A DNA stretch of 50,075 nt, from assembly GCA_964022115.1 (NCBI GenBank), contig CAXIBC010000009.1, positions 1 to 50,075 on the forward strand. The letters are read 5' to 3'. Below the pieces are notes generated by a model that did no database searches, had not been told where the DNA came from, and worked only from the letters and a program-made list of their open reading frames with translations. A program made the position numbers and the translations under genes. This document shows, piece by piece, positions 8,462-17,657 of this stretch (positions are counted from its first letter, which is position 1; each line of letters starts with the position of its first letter). The stretch is from Oleispira sp964022115 (GTDB taxonomy: Bacteria; Pseudomonadota; Gammaproteobacteria; Pseudomonadales; Oceanobacteraceae).

Positions 8462-8520
8462 TCGATATCGGGCCTAACTGGTTAAATTTTAGCCAGGCCA
8501 TGAAAAAAATAGGCCTAACC
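8462..8520. other. Imperfect hairpin with direct repeats between ppc and adk
   Basis: CTGGTTAAA and TTTAGCCAG form a near-perfect inverted repeat around 8478-8496, and GGCCTAAC occurs twice (8471-8478, 8512-8519). It lies between the ppc stop and the adk start. It could be a ppc terminator or lie in the adk leader, but no T-run follows the stem. Confidence 0.35.
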
Positions 8521-8550
8521 TTACTCCGCAATCGTTTATTAATCAAGGAA

Positions 8551-11250
8551 TTAACCCGTATTGCGCATCCCAGCTGCAATCCCGGCCATGGAGACCATCA
8601 AAGCGCGCTCAACCTCAGCATCATGCTGCTCGGTCCGCGCTCTTTGCAATAATTCAGCCTGTAAATAATGCAATGGGTCGGTATAGGTTCCGCGCACAGA
8701 CATCATTTGTGATTGCGACTGATCACGCCCACTCGGTTTAATGGTTTTTAATGACTGGTGTATCGTTAATAAGCGACTTCTTAGCGCTGCACCTATTGGC
8801 TGTAAAGCGGGTTCAACCAATTGTTTATCATAATAAGCGGCTATATCTGTATCGGTTTTGCCAATAATCATATCCAGCATATCGATGTAAGTAGCAAAGA
8901 AAGGCCACTCATTATACATTTCCCGCAATAAGCCAAGATGCTCCCCAGCCTCTTTAGCGGGAGCTAAAACCGTAGCATCGTGCACCTCATCCTTAGCAAG
9001 CACTTCAGCTAAAGCTTCATCGGCACCCAGCCAAGCCGGCACCATCATACGAATTTGCATCCAAGCAAATATCCAAGGGATGGCGCGCAGTGATTCAATA
9101 CCACCACTCGCTTTACGCCGAGCAGGTCGACTACCTAACGCAAGCTTACCTAATTCTTGTTCTGGGGTTACAGATCTGAAATAGGGTACAAAATCAGGGT
9201 CTTCTCGTACCACTGAGCGATACGATTTAACACTCGTATTCGCCATACTTTCCATTAAATCTCGCCATTGTTTTTCAGGGGCCTTAGGGGGTAATAACGT
9301 CGCTTCTAATACCGCGGATAAATATATTCTAAGACTGCGCTGGGCAACTCGGGGGAAACCAAATTTAAAGCGTATCATCTCCCCTTGCTCAGTCACTCTT
9401 AAGCGCCCTTTAACCGACCCTGGAGGCTGCGCCAAAATGGCTCGCTGTGCAGGACCACCACCGCGCCCTACAGTACCACCACGGCCATGAAACAACGTCA
9501 GTTCAACACCGTGCTGAGCGGCGCAAGTTACTAACTCTTCTTGGGTTTTATATTGCGCCCAAGCAGCGGCCATATTACCCGCATCTTTGGCCGAATCCGA
9601 ATAGCCTATCATCACCTGTTGATGTTTAGCACAGTATTCCTGATACCAAGGTAACGAAAATAACTTATTCATGCGCTCGCTAGCGAACTGTAAATCCTCT
9701 AACGTTTCAAATAAAGGCACTATGGGTAATTTTCGTTCGACCCCACAGGCTTTTAATAGCAGCGCGACCGCTAAAATATCCGAAGCTTCACTCGCCATCG
9801 AAATAATATAATTAGCAATACTACTATCACCCTGTTGGGCAATTATCGTCATGGTTTTTAAGACTTCATTCGCATCATCGCTGGCTTGCCAATATTCTGC
9901 TGGCAAGAACGTTTTATTAATATCACACGCCTCAGCTTGCTTCGGCAATAACGGTCTTTGATTGTTTAATTCCTGCAACAAAAACTGCTGCTTTTTTTCT
10001 TCATCCCAGCTGAGGTAATCGCCTAACTGATAAAAGTCGCACAGCTCAGCAATCACTTGCGCATGGCGGCTCGATTCTTGGCGAATATCCAGCCGGGTTA
10101 AGGTTAAACCAAAACATGAAATTCGACGAATGACATCCAACAAATCACGATTAGCAATGGCTTCCATTCCCGATTCACATAACGAAGAATGACAGACTAA
10201 TAAGGGGTCTAATAAGGTTTTAGCATCTGAAATATGAGGCAAACTGCTATAGCTTTTTAAACGTGCACTTTCAGCGGCCCAGCTTTTTGTTTGCTGCAAT
10301 TGTTGCTTCAGTTTATTAATACATTCACGATAAGGTTCATTACAATCACCGACCAGTTCGTGCAGAGATTTTGTTCCTTTCACCATGGATAAATGGCTAC
10401 TCAAGTTATCCAAATCTCGTAAGTATAAATCCGCCGCCATCCAACGTGCGAGATAAAGTACTTCTTCGGTAACATTGGCTGTAACATTTGGATTGCCATC
10501 TCTATCTCCCCCCATCCATGAGGCAAAATGTATTGGGCATACATCTAATGCTAACGGTTTTTCACCCCGTTGCTTTATTTTTGCATCCAGCTCACGGATC
10601 AAGTTAGGTACCGCTTGCCACAGTGAATTTTCAATAACCGCAAAGCCCCATTTCGCTTCTTCTACAGGGGTCGGTCTTTGCTGCCTAATTTCGTCAGAAC
10701 GCCAAATTTCGGCAATCAATGAATTCAGCTGCTGCTGATAGGCATCACGCTGGGGATGATCGTCTCGAATATCATCCAGTATTTGTAATACGTCGACTAT
10801 TTCATCGTATTTTTTAATTAACGTTCTGCGTATTATCTCAGTTGGGTGCGCTGTTAATACCAGTTCAATATCAATTTTAGCAAGTTCAGATGTTAGCTTC
10901 ACCCCCTCTAAGCGTTCAAGTACTGAGTCTAAAATATTATCGCTATTATCCGTATTAGCATCTTCTCGACGCCAACTTAAGGTATGTTGTTGCTCGGCAA
11001 TATTCGCCAGGTTTAAAAATTGACTAAAACCTCTTGCAACCGGTACTAGCTCATCATCTTTTAAGGCTTTTAATAATTTGATTAGCTCTGCTTTTTCAGC
11101 ATCACTTCCACCATGAGCTTGCTTGGCTAAATTTCGAATATGTTCGATTAGTTCAAAGGTATCTTTGCCACAATCTATGGCGATGGTTTGCCCTAACATC
11201 TGCCCTAGATTACGAACTTTATCTCTTAATAACGGGTCTAATTCTGACAT
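8551..11250 (-). CDS. ppc: Phosphoenolpyruvate carboxylase
   Basis: Carboxylates PEP to oxaloacetate, refilling the TCA cycle. The 899-residue product (E. coli 883) has the conserved LTAHPTE with the catalytic His, GGDRDGNPNV, the FHGRGGTVGRGGGP loop and the invariant C-terminal RNTG. The ATG at 11250 follows AGAGGG with seven bases between; an in-frame TTG two codons upstream is less likely. It is divergent from the small gene at 11507 and upstream of adk, but separated from adk by about 115 bases with a hairpin. Allosteric control by acetyl-CoA and aspartate is known for the family and not testable here. Confidence 0.98.
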   Translation of the reverse strand: MSELDPLLRDKVRNLGQMLGQTIAIDCGKDTFELIEHIRNLAKQAHGGSDAEKAELIKLLKALKDDELVPVARGFSQFLNLANIAEQQHTLSWRREDANTDNSDNILDSVLERLEGVKLTSELAKIDIELVLTAHPTEIIRRTLIKKYDEIVDVLQILDDIRDDHPQRDAYQQQLNSLIAEIWRSDEIRQQRPTPVEEAKWGFAVIENSLWQAVPNLIRELDAKIKQRGEKPLALDVCPIHFASWMGGDRDGNPNVTANVTEEVLYLARWMAADLYLRDLDNLSSHLSMVKGTKSLHELVGDCNEPYRECINKLKQQLQQTKSWAAESARLKSYSSLPHISDAKTLLDPLLVCHSSLCESGMEAIANRDLLDVIRRISCFGLTLTRLDIRQESSRHAQVIAELCDFYQLGDYLSWDEEKKQQFLLQELNNQRPLLPKQAEACDINKTFLPAEYWQASDDANEVLKTMTIIAQQGDSSIANYIISMASEASDILAVALLLKACGVERKLPIVPLFETLEDLQFASERMNKLFSLPWYQEYCAKHQQVMIGYSDSAKDAGNMAAAWAQYKTQEELVTCAAQHGVELTLFHGRGGTVGRGGGPAQRAILAQPPGSVKGRLRVTEQGEMIRFKFGFPRVAQRSLRIYLSAVLEATLLPPKAPEKQWRDLMESMANTSVKSYRSVVREDPDFVPYFRSVTPEQELGKLALGSRPARRKASGGIESLRAIPWIFAWMQIRMMVPAWLGADEALAEVLAKDEVHDATVLAPAKEAGEHLGLLREMYNEWPFFATYIDMLDMIIGKTDTDIAAYYDKQLVEPALQPIGAALRSRLLTIHQSLKTIKPSGRDQSQSQMMSVRGTYTDPLHYLQAELLQRARTEQHDAEVERALMVSMAGIAAGMRNTG

Positions 11251-11506
11251 ATTCAATCCCTCTTATATTTATACGCAAACTATAATGACTTAAGCATAAA
11301 ACAAATTTCAATAAACTACTGCAATCACATTCTATTTACTATCATTGCCCAGAATGATACTCACCTTGATGACTCAAATTATTGGCTTTACCCGTGGCTA
11401 ACGAGTTAAAGGTGGGTATTTAGTAACACTTTGTTAATACTAAAGATAAGTTCAATTTTAACGACTAAACTTAGAGTACGTAAGCGAGGATATGCAAGGT
11501 CAAATC

Positions 11507-11851
11507 ATGAAACTAGATAAGTTGATGAAGTATTGGGAAAAGGAGTTTTCGGGTCAATTGAGTGACGCAGGTTATCAGATAAATCTATCCGTTGAAGACG
11601 CCGCGCGTCTTGAAGCATTATGTGAGATGTTTCCCAAGTACCCGCGAGAAAACTTATTACGCGACCTAATTAGCGGTGCCTTAAATGAAGTGACCAGCCA
11701 CTTTCCTTATGTTGCGGGTAGTGAAATTGCGGCTCACGATGAAGAAGGCGACCCACTATATGTAGACGTAGGCCCTACGCCAAAGTTTTTGGACCTAACC
11801 CGTAAGCATCTAAAACAAATTACGCGTGCTAAGAAGGCCCCTGCCCACTAA
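11507..11851 (+). CDS. Conserved hypothetical protein next to ppc
   Basis: A soluble protein of about 114 residues, MKLDKLMKYWEKEF at the start. It has an acidic centre and a basic end (KHLKQITRAKKAPAH). The stretch LSVEDAARLEALCEMFPKYPRENLLRDLISGALNEV resembles a helix-turn-helix or ribbon-helix-helix-like helical segment, but I cannot assign a function. A similar protein lies beside ppc in Pseudomonas, to my memory. The ATG at 11507 has AAGG seven bases upstream and is preferred to the ATG at 11492. It is divergent from ppc and convergent with mazG. Confidence 0.75.
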   Translation: MKLDKLMKYWEKEFSGQLSDAGYQINLSVEDAARLEALCEMFPKYPRENLLRDLISGALNEVTSHFPYVAGSEIAAHDEEGDPLYVDVGPTPKFLDLTRKHLKQITRAKKAPAH

Positions 11852-11869
11852 CCCCAAACACGGCATAGG

Positions 11870-12814
11870 TTAAGGCTCATCATTGGCCGCATCACTGAGC
11901 TGGACTTGTAACTGGGTCTGGTACTCGCCCTGTAATTCGGCCTGTAATTGAGGGTGTAGCTTTTTCGCTTGCAACCAAGCGGTTTCCATTTCGCTAGGGC
12001 TAACATGATTAGCATTCCCCAACTCTAAGCGACGACCTTGCTTATCCAAGCTTTCAGCCACTAAGGTATAACGTTCAGAAAATCGGCGATTTGCAACTCC
12101 CAAAGCCTGCTCTGGGTTTACCTCTAAATGACGCGCTAGATTCACTACCGCAAATAACAAATCCCCAACCTCATGCTGTAAGCGTGACTCATCTCGCAGG
12201 GCTATTTCTTCCTCAACTTCCACCAGCTCTTCTCGAACCTTATCAATCACCCCCTGAATTTCGCTCCAGTCAAAACCACGACGAGAGACCGCTTGCTGGA
12301 TTTTATGCGCCCGAGTTAGCGCCGGTAGAGATGATGGTATGTCGTCTAGGTAGTCAATTATGGCTAAATTCGATTGCGCCTTACCTTGCTCTCGCTCGGC
12401 CTTAGAGGCTTTTTCTTGTGCTTTAATGACTTGCCACTGAGCGTTAATTTCTGCATCACTTGGACAATGATCAGGGTCCCTTTGCTGCTGTAAATCGCCG
12501 TTGGGAAATACATGAGGATGTCGACGAATGAGCTTGCTTACTAAAACATGAACGATGGATGCAAAATCAAATTTTTCTTGCTCGTACCCCAACTGCCCAT
12601 AAAAGATCACTTGAAATAACAGGTCACCTAGCTCTTCTTCGACCTCAGGCCAGTTTTTCTGAGCAATCGCATCCGCGACCTCATGGGCCTCTTCCAAAGT
12701 ATGAGGCACAATGGAGTCGAACGTTTGCTTAATATCCCAAGGGCAACCGGTAGCAGGGTCACGCAAGCGCTGCATTAAATAAACCAGATCGGCCAACTGA
12801 TATTGTTTATCCAT
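11870..12814 (-). CDS. mazG: Nucleoside triphosphate pyrophosphohydrolase MazG
   Basis: Hydrolyses NTPs and dNTPs to the monophosphates, a house-cleaning enzyme linked to ppGpp levels. Two MazG repeats are visible: an N-terminal one (RLRDPATGCPWD, EEAHEVADAI, EEELGDLLFQVIFYGQL) and a C-terminal one (RGFDW, REELVEVEEE, EVGDLLFAVVNLAR). Each carries the EExxE-type metal site. It is 314 residues (E. coli 263), with a longer Gln-rich tail. The ATG at 12814 fits the family; a GTG at 12826 that shares a base with the relA stop is an alternative. It is last in the rlmD-relA-mazG operon. Confidence 0.95.
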   Translation of the reverse strand: MDKQYQLADLVYLMQRLRDPATGCPWDIKQTFDSIVPHTLEEAHEVADAIAQKNWPEVEEELGDLLFQVIFYGQLGYEQEKFDFASIVHVLVSKLIRRHPHVFPNGDLQQQRDPDHCPSDAEINAQWQVIKAQEKASKAEREQGKAQSNLAIIDYLDDIPSSLPALTRAHKIQQAVSRRGFDWSEIQGVIDKVREELVEVEEEIALRDESRLQHEVGDLLFAVVNLARHLEVNPEQALGVANRRFSERYTLVAESLDKQGRRLELGNANHVSPSEMETAWLQAKKLHPQLQAELQGEYQTQLQVQLSDAANDEP

Positions 12815-12825
12815 AACAAGGCTCA

Positions 12826-15060
12826 CTAAACATGGGCGCGAGATCGTCGCACAGTTAATACGTTAGGTAATTGATTCAACTTATTCAGCACCCGCCCAAG
12901 CTTAGAGAGGCTATCAATTTCAACCGTAATTTGCATGTGTGCCAAATGGTCTTTTTGTTCCGAGTGAGTATTAACCGCTAGTACATTAACTCGGCTATCG
13001 GCCAATACGAGACTCACATCCCTCAATAGGCCGGTTCTATCGTAGGCACTGATATCCACATCAACGGGATACATTTGATTGACCTTGCCCCCCCAATTAA
13101 CTTCAATAATGCGTTCAGGCTCTGTCATTTTAAGGTGCATCAGATTGTCACAATCTTGTCGATGCACACTGACGCCGCGGCCTAGGGTCACGTAACCCGA
13201 TATATCATCCCCAGGCACTGGCTGACAACACTGGGCAATTTGCGTAAGCATATGCCCTACCCCTTGGATAGTAATATCATCACTGCGCGATTTTTGAGTA
13301 CTTGGTTTTAATAGAGGTAGCTCTTGCTGGGTTTGCTTAACATCGGATTGGCGTAAGATGTAACTCACGACCTGACCTAACCTTACATCCCCCGCACCAA
13401 TAGCGGCAAATAAATCTTCCGCACTTTTCATATTCATCGCAGTAGCGACTTCAGCCAAAGGCTGACGCGTCAAATCCAAACGATCCAACTCACGCATGAG
13501 TAACTGACGGCCTTCTTCTTGGTTAGTATCTTTTGCCTGCAGCTTAAACCAATGGGCGACCTTAGCCCGAGCCCGTGCAGTATTGATATAACCAGAATCT
13601 TGATTCAACCAATCACGACTCGGACGAGCTTCTTTACTGGTTAAAATCTCAACCTGCTCACCGGTTTTAAGCTGGTAAGTGAGTGGCACGATACGGCCAT
13701 TAACCTTAGCGCCGCGGGTTCTATGGCCAATTTCAGTATGAACACGATAAGCAAAGTCAATGGAAGTAGCACTCGGAGGTAAATCCACTACATGCCCTTC
13801 TGGAGTAAAGACATAGATACGATCCGGGTTAATATCCGAGCGCAAGTCCGTCATTAACTCAGGTAAATCACCAATTTCTTCGTGCCACTCAACGACTTGA
13901 CGTAACCAAGCAATTTTTTGCTCATAGGCTCTGTCTTTCGCATTAGTATCTGTACCCTTATACTTCCAATGCGCACATACCCCAAGCTCAGCATCTTCAT
14001 GCATCTCTTGGGTACGGATTTGCACTTCCATACCCTTGCCTTCTGGGCCGATGACCGCCGTATGCAAGGACTGATAACCATTTTCTTTAGGATTAGCGAT
14101 GTAATCATCAAATTCATGAGGAATATGGCGCCAAAGAGAATGAATAATACCAAGGGCAGCATAACAATCACGTAAGTTCGGTACTAAAATACGCACCGCT
14201 CGCACATCATATACCTGCGAGAACTCGATATTTTTACGCTTCATTTTACGCCAGATGCTATAGATATGCTTTGCTCGGCCATTGACCTCGCATTCGATAC
14301 CCGCTTTCTCTAGCTCATCGGTTAATGTCTTAACTATGTCGGCAATATAATCCTGACGGGCTAAGCGTTTTTCATCTAATAAGGTGGCAATTTTTTTATA
14401 AGCAATAGGCTCTAGGTAGCGAAAAGACACATCCTCTAGCTCCCATTTTAAATGCCCAATGCCTAAGCGGTGTGCTAGAGGGGCATAAATATTAAAAACT
14501 TCCCGCGCGACCTTGATACGCTTTTCTTCAGGGGCGTCTTTAACCGCTCGGATAGCCGCCGTTCTTTCGGCTAACTTAATCAGAGCAACACGCACATCGT
14601 CGATCATGGAAACCAGCATTTTACGCAGATTATCAACCTGAGCTTCACGCTGACCCAGTACCGCCTCATCCGAAGTATTTTGAATGGCACTGATGGCGGC
14701 CATGCGCAATACCCCTTCAATCAGAGTAGCGACCTCATCATCAAAGTCTTTACGCACTTGCGCTAATGATAAGCGCCCCTCACGCACGGCGCGATACAGG
14801 ATGGCTGCCAAAATAGAGGCTTCATCCAACTGCAGTTCGGCCAGAATCTGGGCCATTTCAAGCCCCATCTGAGCGCTGTCTATGGTCCAAAAAGTACTGT
14901 TTTCGACGGCATCCTCGGCAATAATTTTAGCCACTACCAAGGCGTGACGAAGCTTCTCTGGTTCTAAAATATCCGCTTCGGTACAAATTTTATCTAACCA
15001 AGCATCGACGTTAACTTTTACATCATGCTTTAAAGGCTGATCATCTCTTACTTTTACCAC
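12826..15060 (-). CDS. relA: (p)ppGpp synthetase RelA
   Basis: A ribosome-associated synthetase that makes (p)ppGpp upon amino-acid starvation. It has 744 residues, the same as E. coli RelA. The order is: degenerate N-terminal HD domain, with no HD pair in AAILYRAVREGRLSL, so it should be synthetase only; a synthetase domain with YDVRAVRI and the RelA-type EFDDYIANPKENGYQSLHT; TGS (DRIYVFTPEGHVVDLP); a zinc-finger-like Cys/His stretch (QCCQPVPGDD, HRQDCDN); and a C-terminal ACT domain. GTG start with AGGAG six bases before it. It overlaps the end of rlmD by 20 bases. Confidence 0.98.
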   Translation of the reverse strand: MVKVRDDQPLKHDVKVNVDAWLDKICTEADILEPEKLRHALVVAKIIAEDAVENSTFWTIDSAQMGLEMAQILAELQLDEASILAAILYRAVREGRLSLAQVRKDFDDEVATLIEGVLRMAAISAIQNTSDEAVLGQREAQVDNLRKMLVSMIDDVRVALIKLAERTAAIRAVKDAPEEKRIKVAREVFNIYAPLAHRLGIGHLKWELEDVSFRYLEPIAYKKIATLLDEKRLARQDYIADIVKTLTDELEKAGIECEVNGRAKHIYSIWRKMKRKNIEFSQVYDVRAVRILVPNLRDCYAALGIIHSLWRHIPHEFDDYIANPKENGYQSLHTAVIGPEGKGMEVQIRTQEMHEDAELGVCAHWKYKGTDTNAKDRAYEQKIAWLRQVVEWHEEIGDLPELMTDLRSDINPDRIYVFTPEGHVVDLPPSATSIDFAYRVHTEIGHRTRGAKVNGRIVPLTYQLKTGEQVEILTSKEARPSRDWLNQDSGYINTARARAKVAHWFKLQAKDTNQEEGRQLLMRELDRLDLTRQPLAEVATAMNMKSAEDLFAAIGAGDVRLGQVVSYILRQSDVKQTQQELPLLKPSTQKSRSDDITIQGVGHMLTQIAQCCQPVPGDDISGYVTLGRGVSVHRQDCDNLMHLKMTEPERIIEVNWGGKVNQMYPVDVDISAYDRTGLLRDVSLVLADSRVNVLAVNTHSEQKDHLAHMQITVEIDSLSKLGRVLNKLNQLPNVLTVRRSRAHV

Positions 15061-16441
15061 GAGATGCTCCTTTCTCTTTGGCTTTTATCTGGGTCTTCAA
15101 TCTGTCGTTCATCATAGCCTTGCGACCTTGACTACTTTTATTGGCCGCAACCAATAAAACCATAGTTTCGATATGATGAGTATGAGGAAACATGTCTAGT
15201 ATTGTAACTCGCTGAACATCAAAGTCATCGCTCAGCAGTTTCAAGTCTCGTGCCAATGTTGCAGGATCGCAAGATACATAGACCATACGTTTCGCTTTAC
15301 GCTTAATCAACTCCGCCATACAGGCACTAGCACCGGCTCGTGGAGGGTCTAATAATACATAATCAGGGTCGGGTAATTGGCTCAAACTGTCACTATTCGA
15401 CAAATCTGCTTTATGAGCAACGAGCCCACAGCCATCCGTTTTTGGATTTGTGCCCAATTGTTGCCCATGGTGTTCTATCGCACGCACCATTTCATCGCTG
15501 ACTTCAACCGCATCGACTATAGCCTCTTGCGCTAAAGGCACAGAAAAATTGCCATGACCGGCAAATAAATCCCATACATGAGCACCCGCTTCTGGGGCTA
15601 ACCAAGCTTTTGCTTGAGCCACCATCAATTGGTTGACCTGGTCATTAACTTGGACAAAATAATCCGGGTGAATCGTTAAATTATGCCCAAGAACGTTATG
15701 CGTTAATGGACTAACGTCTTCATTAATTGCCTCAATAGGCTGCTCATCATCTGGGCGAATATAAATATCAATGGCCAGCTCTAAGGCCCAAGCCTGCAAT
15801 AACGTGCGATCGTTTACGCTTAATGACTTTAGTACTCGAAAGACTAAGACTAAGCGCTCACTGGCCTGCAATACTTCAATATGAGTAAAACGAGTAATAC
15901 CTTCTAGCTGAGCGAGTCGTGATCGCCAAGCTTTCCAATTCAACGCTGGGTGCTCTACTAGCACTGGGCAAAGATCAATATTAGTGAGGTGCTTACTCTG
16001 ACTTTCGCGAAAACCGACAAATACTTCTTGGTTCGCTTTATTATAGCGAATGCCTAAACGAGCACGACGGCGATAGTGCCATTGCTGGTCGCTGACCATA
16101 AGTGGAGCATCCCAGTGTGCCACCTCAATACCTTGGCGGCTAAGTTCACGGGCAACTCTTTGCTGTTTAATAATCACTTGTTGAGGGTAATCTAGGTGCT
16201 GTAAATCACAGCCACCACAGCGTTTATAATGTGGACAGCCTGGCTCAATTCTATGCTCGCTGGCCTGTTCTATCGACACAAGACGACAGTACCAAATCTT
16301 GCGCTTACGCTCGAGCATCTCGGCAATAACGGTTTCTCCTGGTAAGGCACCAGGAATAAAATAAATATCGCGTCCAGAGCGGGCGATGCCGTGTCCATCC
16401 GATGCAAGGTCATGCACGGTTAACGTCAGTGTTTTTTTCAC
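15041..16441 (-). CDS. rlmD: 23S rRNA (uracil-1939-C5)-methyltransferase RlmD
   Basis: An iron-sulfur SAM methyltransferase that forms m5U1939 in 23S rRNA. The N-terminal TRAM domain is followed by the 4Fe-4S ligands in CPHYKRCGGCDLQH. Then come the SAM motif DLFAGHGNFSVPL, DYVLLDPPRAG and the catalytic VYVSCDPATLARDL. The chosen GTG at 16441 (466 residues) has GAAGG five bases upstream; earlier in-frame TTG codons at 16483 and 16459 have no such site. A basic tail (GRKAMMNDRLKTQIKAK) extends beyond E. coli's 433 residues. It overlaps relA by 20 bases, so the two are translationally linked. Confidence 0.95.
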   Translation of the reverse strand: MKKTLTLTVHDLASDGHGIARSGRDIYFIPGALPGETVIAEMLERKRKIWYCRLVSIEQASEHRIEPGCPHYKRCGGCDLQHLDYPQQVIIKQQRVARELSRQGIEVAHWDAPLMVSDQQWHYRRRARLGIRYNKANQEVFVGFRESQSKHLTNIDLCPVLVEHPALNWKAWRSRLAQLEGITRFTHIEVLQASERLVLVFRVLKSLSVNDRTLLQAWALELAIDIYIRPDDEQPIEAINEDVSPLTHNVLGHNLTIHPDYFVQVNDQVNQLMVAQAKAWLAPEAGAHVWDLFAGHGNFSVPLAQEAIVDAVEVSDEMVRAIEHHGQQLGTNPKTDGCGLVAHKADLSNSDSLSQLPDPDYVLLDPPRAGASACMAELIKRKAKRMVYVSCDPATLARDLKLLSDDFDVQRVTILDMFPHTHHIETMVLLVAANKSSQGRKAMMNDRLKTQIKAKEKGASRGKSKR

Positions 16442-16547
16442 AATGGCCTTCAAAATCAAGCATTTGCGATTAAATGGGGGCAATTAAACTGAATTCAATC
16501 ACCCTTACACTTTTAATACAAATGGCCGGCTAAATGGGATGAGTATA

Positions 16548-17444
16548 TTAAGCAAATACACCCGTCGATAAATAGCGATCGCCGCGATCACAGATAATGA
16601 CAACGATCGTTGCATTCTCAACTTGCTGACTTAATTGCAATGCACCAGCAACGGAGCCACCGGAAGAAACACCACAAAAAATTCCTTCTTGAGTCGCTAA
16701 GCGCTTCATGGTTTGTTCTGCGTCCTGCTGGCTAATGTCGATCACTTTATCCACCCGACTGGCGTCAAAAATCGTGGGTAGATACTCTTTAGGCCAACGG
16801 CGAATACCCGGAATACTAGCCCCCTCTTGGGGCTGCAAGCCGACAATCTGAATATCGTCGTTTTTCTCTTTTAAGAACCGAGAGCAACCCATAATGGTGC
16901 CTGTGGTTCCCATAGCACTGACAAAATGGGTAATCTGCCCTTGAGTCTGCTGCCAGAGTTCGGGCCCTGTAGTCTCATAATGGGCCAAAGGGTTGTCATC
17001 ATTACCAAATTGGTTAAGTACCTTGCCTTTACCCTCAGCCTCCATCGCTAGGGCTAGATCACGAGCGCCTTCCATGCCTTCTTCTTGAGTCACTAGAATC
17101 AGCTCAGCCCCATAAGCTTGCATCGCCCAACGGCGTTCCATACTCAAATTATCAGGCATAATTAATACCATGCGATAGCCTTTAATGGCTGCAACCATGG
17201 CTAAGGCAATACCCGTATTACCACTAGTCGCTTCAATTAAGGTATCACCGGCTTGAATATGCCCTCTTTGCTCCGCTTTAACAATCATGCTCAAAGCCGC
17301 GCGATCTTTAACCGAACCGGCGGGGTTATTGCCTTCAAGCTTTAAGAGAATCGTATTGCTACTGCCTTCATTTAAGCGCTGCAAGCGAACTAAAGGGGTC
17401 TGACCGATGCATGCATCTATGGTTGGGTATACAATGTGCGTCAC
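16548..17444 (-). CDS. cysM: Cysteine synthase B (CysM)
   Basis: A PLP enzyme that makes cysteine from O-acetylserine and sulfide, or S-sulfocysteine from thiosulfate. The lysine in GSVKDRAAL forms the Schiff base; ATSGNTGIALA binds the substrate and FCGVSSGGSVA the PLP phosphate. The 298-residue length and the RRWPKEYLP loop favour CysM over CysK. GTG start with AGGA seven bases before. It sits upstream of rlmD-relA-mazG with a 106-base gap and divergent from gacS, an order shared with Pseudomonas. Confidence 0.95.
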   Translation of the reverse strand: MTHIVYPTIDACIGQTPLVRLQRLNEGSSNTILLKLEGNNPAGSVKDRAALSMIVKAEQRGHIQAGDTLIEATSGNTGIALAMVAAIKGYRMVLIMPDNLSMERRWAMQAYGAELILVTQEEGMEGARDLALAMEAEGKGKVLNQFGNDDNPLAHYETTGPELWQQTQGQITHFVSAMGTTGTIMGCSRFLKEKNDDIQIVGLQPQEGASIPGIRRWPKEYLPTIFDASRVDKVIDISQQDAEQTMKRLATQEGIFCGVSSGGSVAGALQLSQQVENATIVVIICDRGDRYLSTGVFA

Positions 17445-17657
17445 AAGTGATTCCTAGTATTTATAAATAACGGCAATTTGAGCTTATATAACTAAATTGT
17501 ACGATTCTAATCTTGATTCTATATAATTTGTAATATCGAATCGAAATTTACTTATGCTAAATCGTAACATTTATCACAACGTGACGACTTAGTTACCCAG
17601 CACGCAATAGATTCAATACAATACAAGTAAGAAAAAACGGCTAAAAATGGACAAGCT

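Noticed and set aside
13854..14175. Reading frames inside relA on both strands
   Set aside because: They are frame shadows of the conserved RelA synthetase domain.
17497..17527. TTGTAC to TATAAT promoter before gacS
   Set aside because: The spacer is 19 bases and the -35 weak, so I did not list it as a feature.
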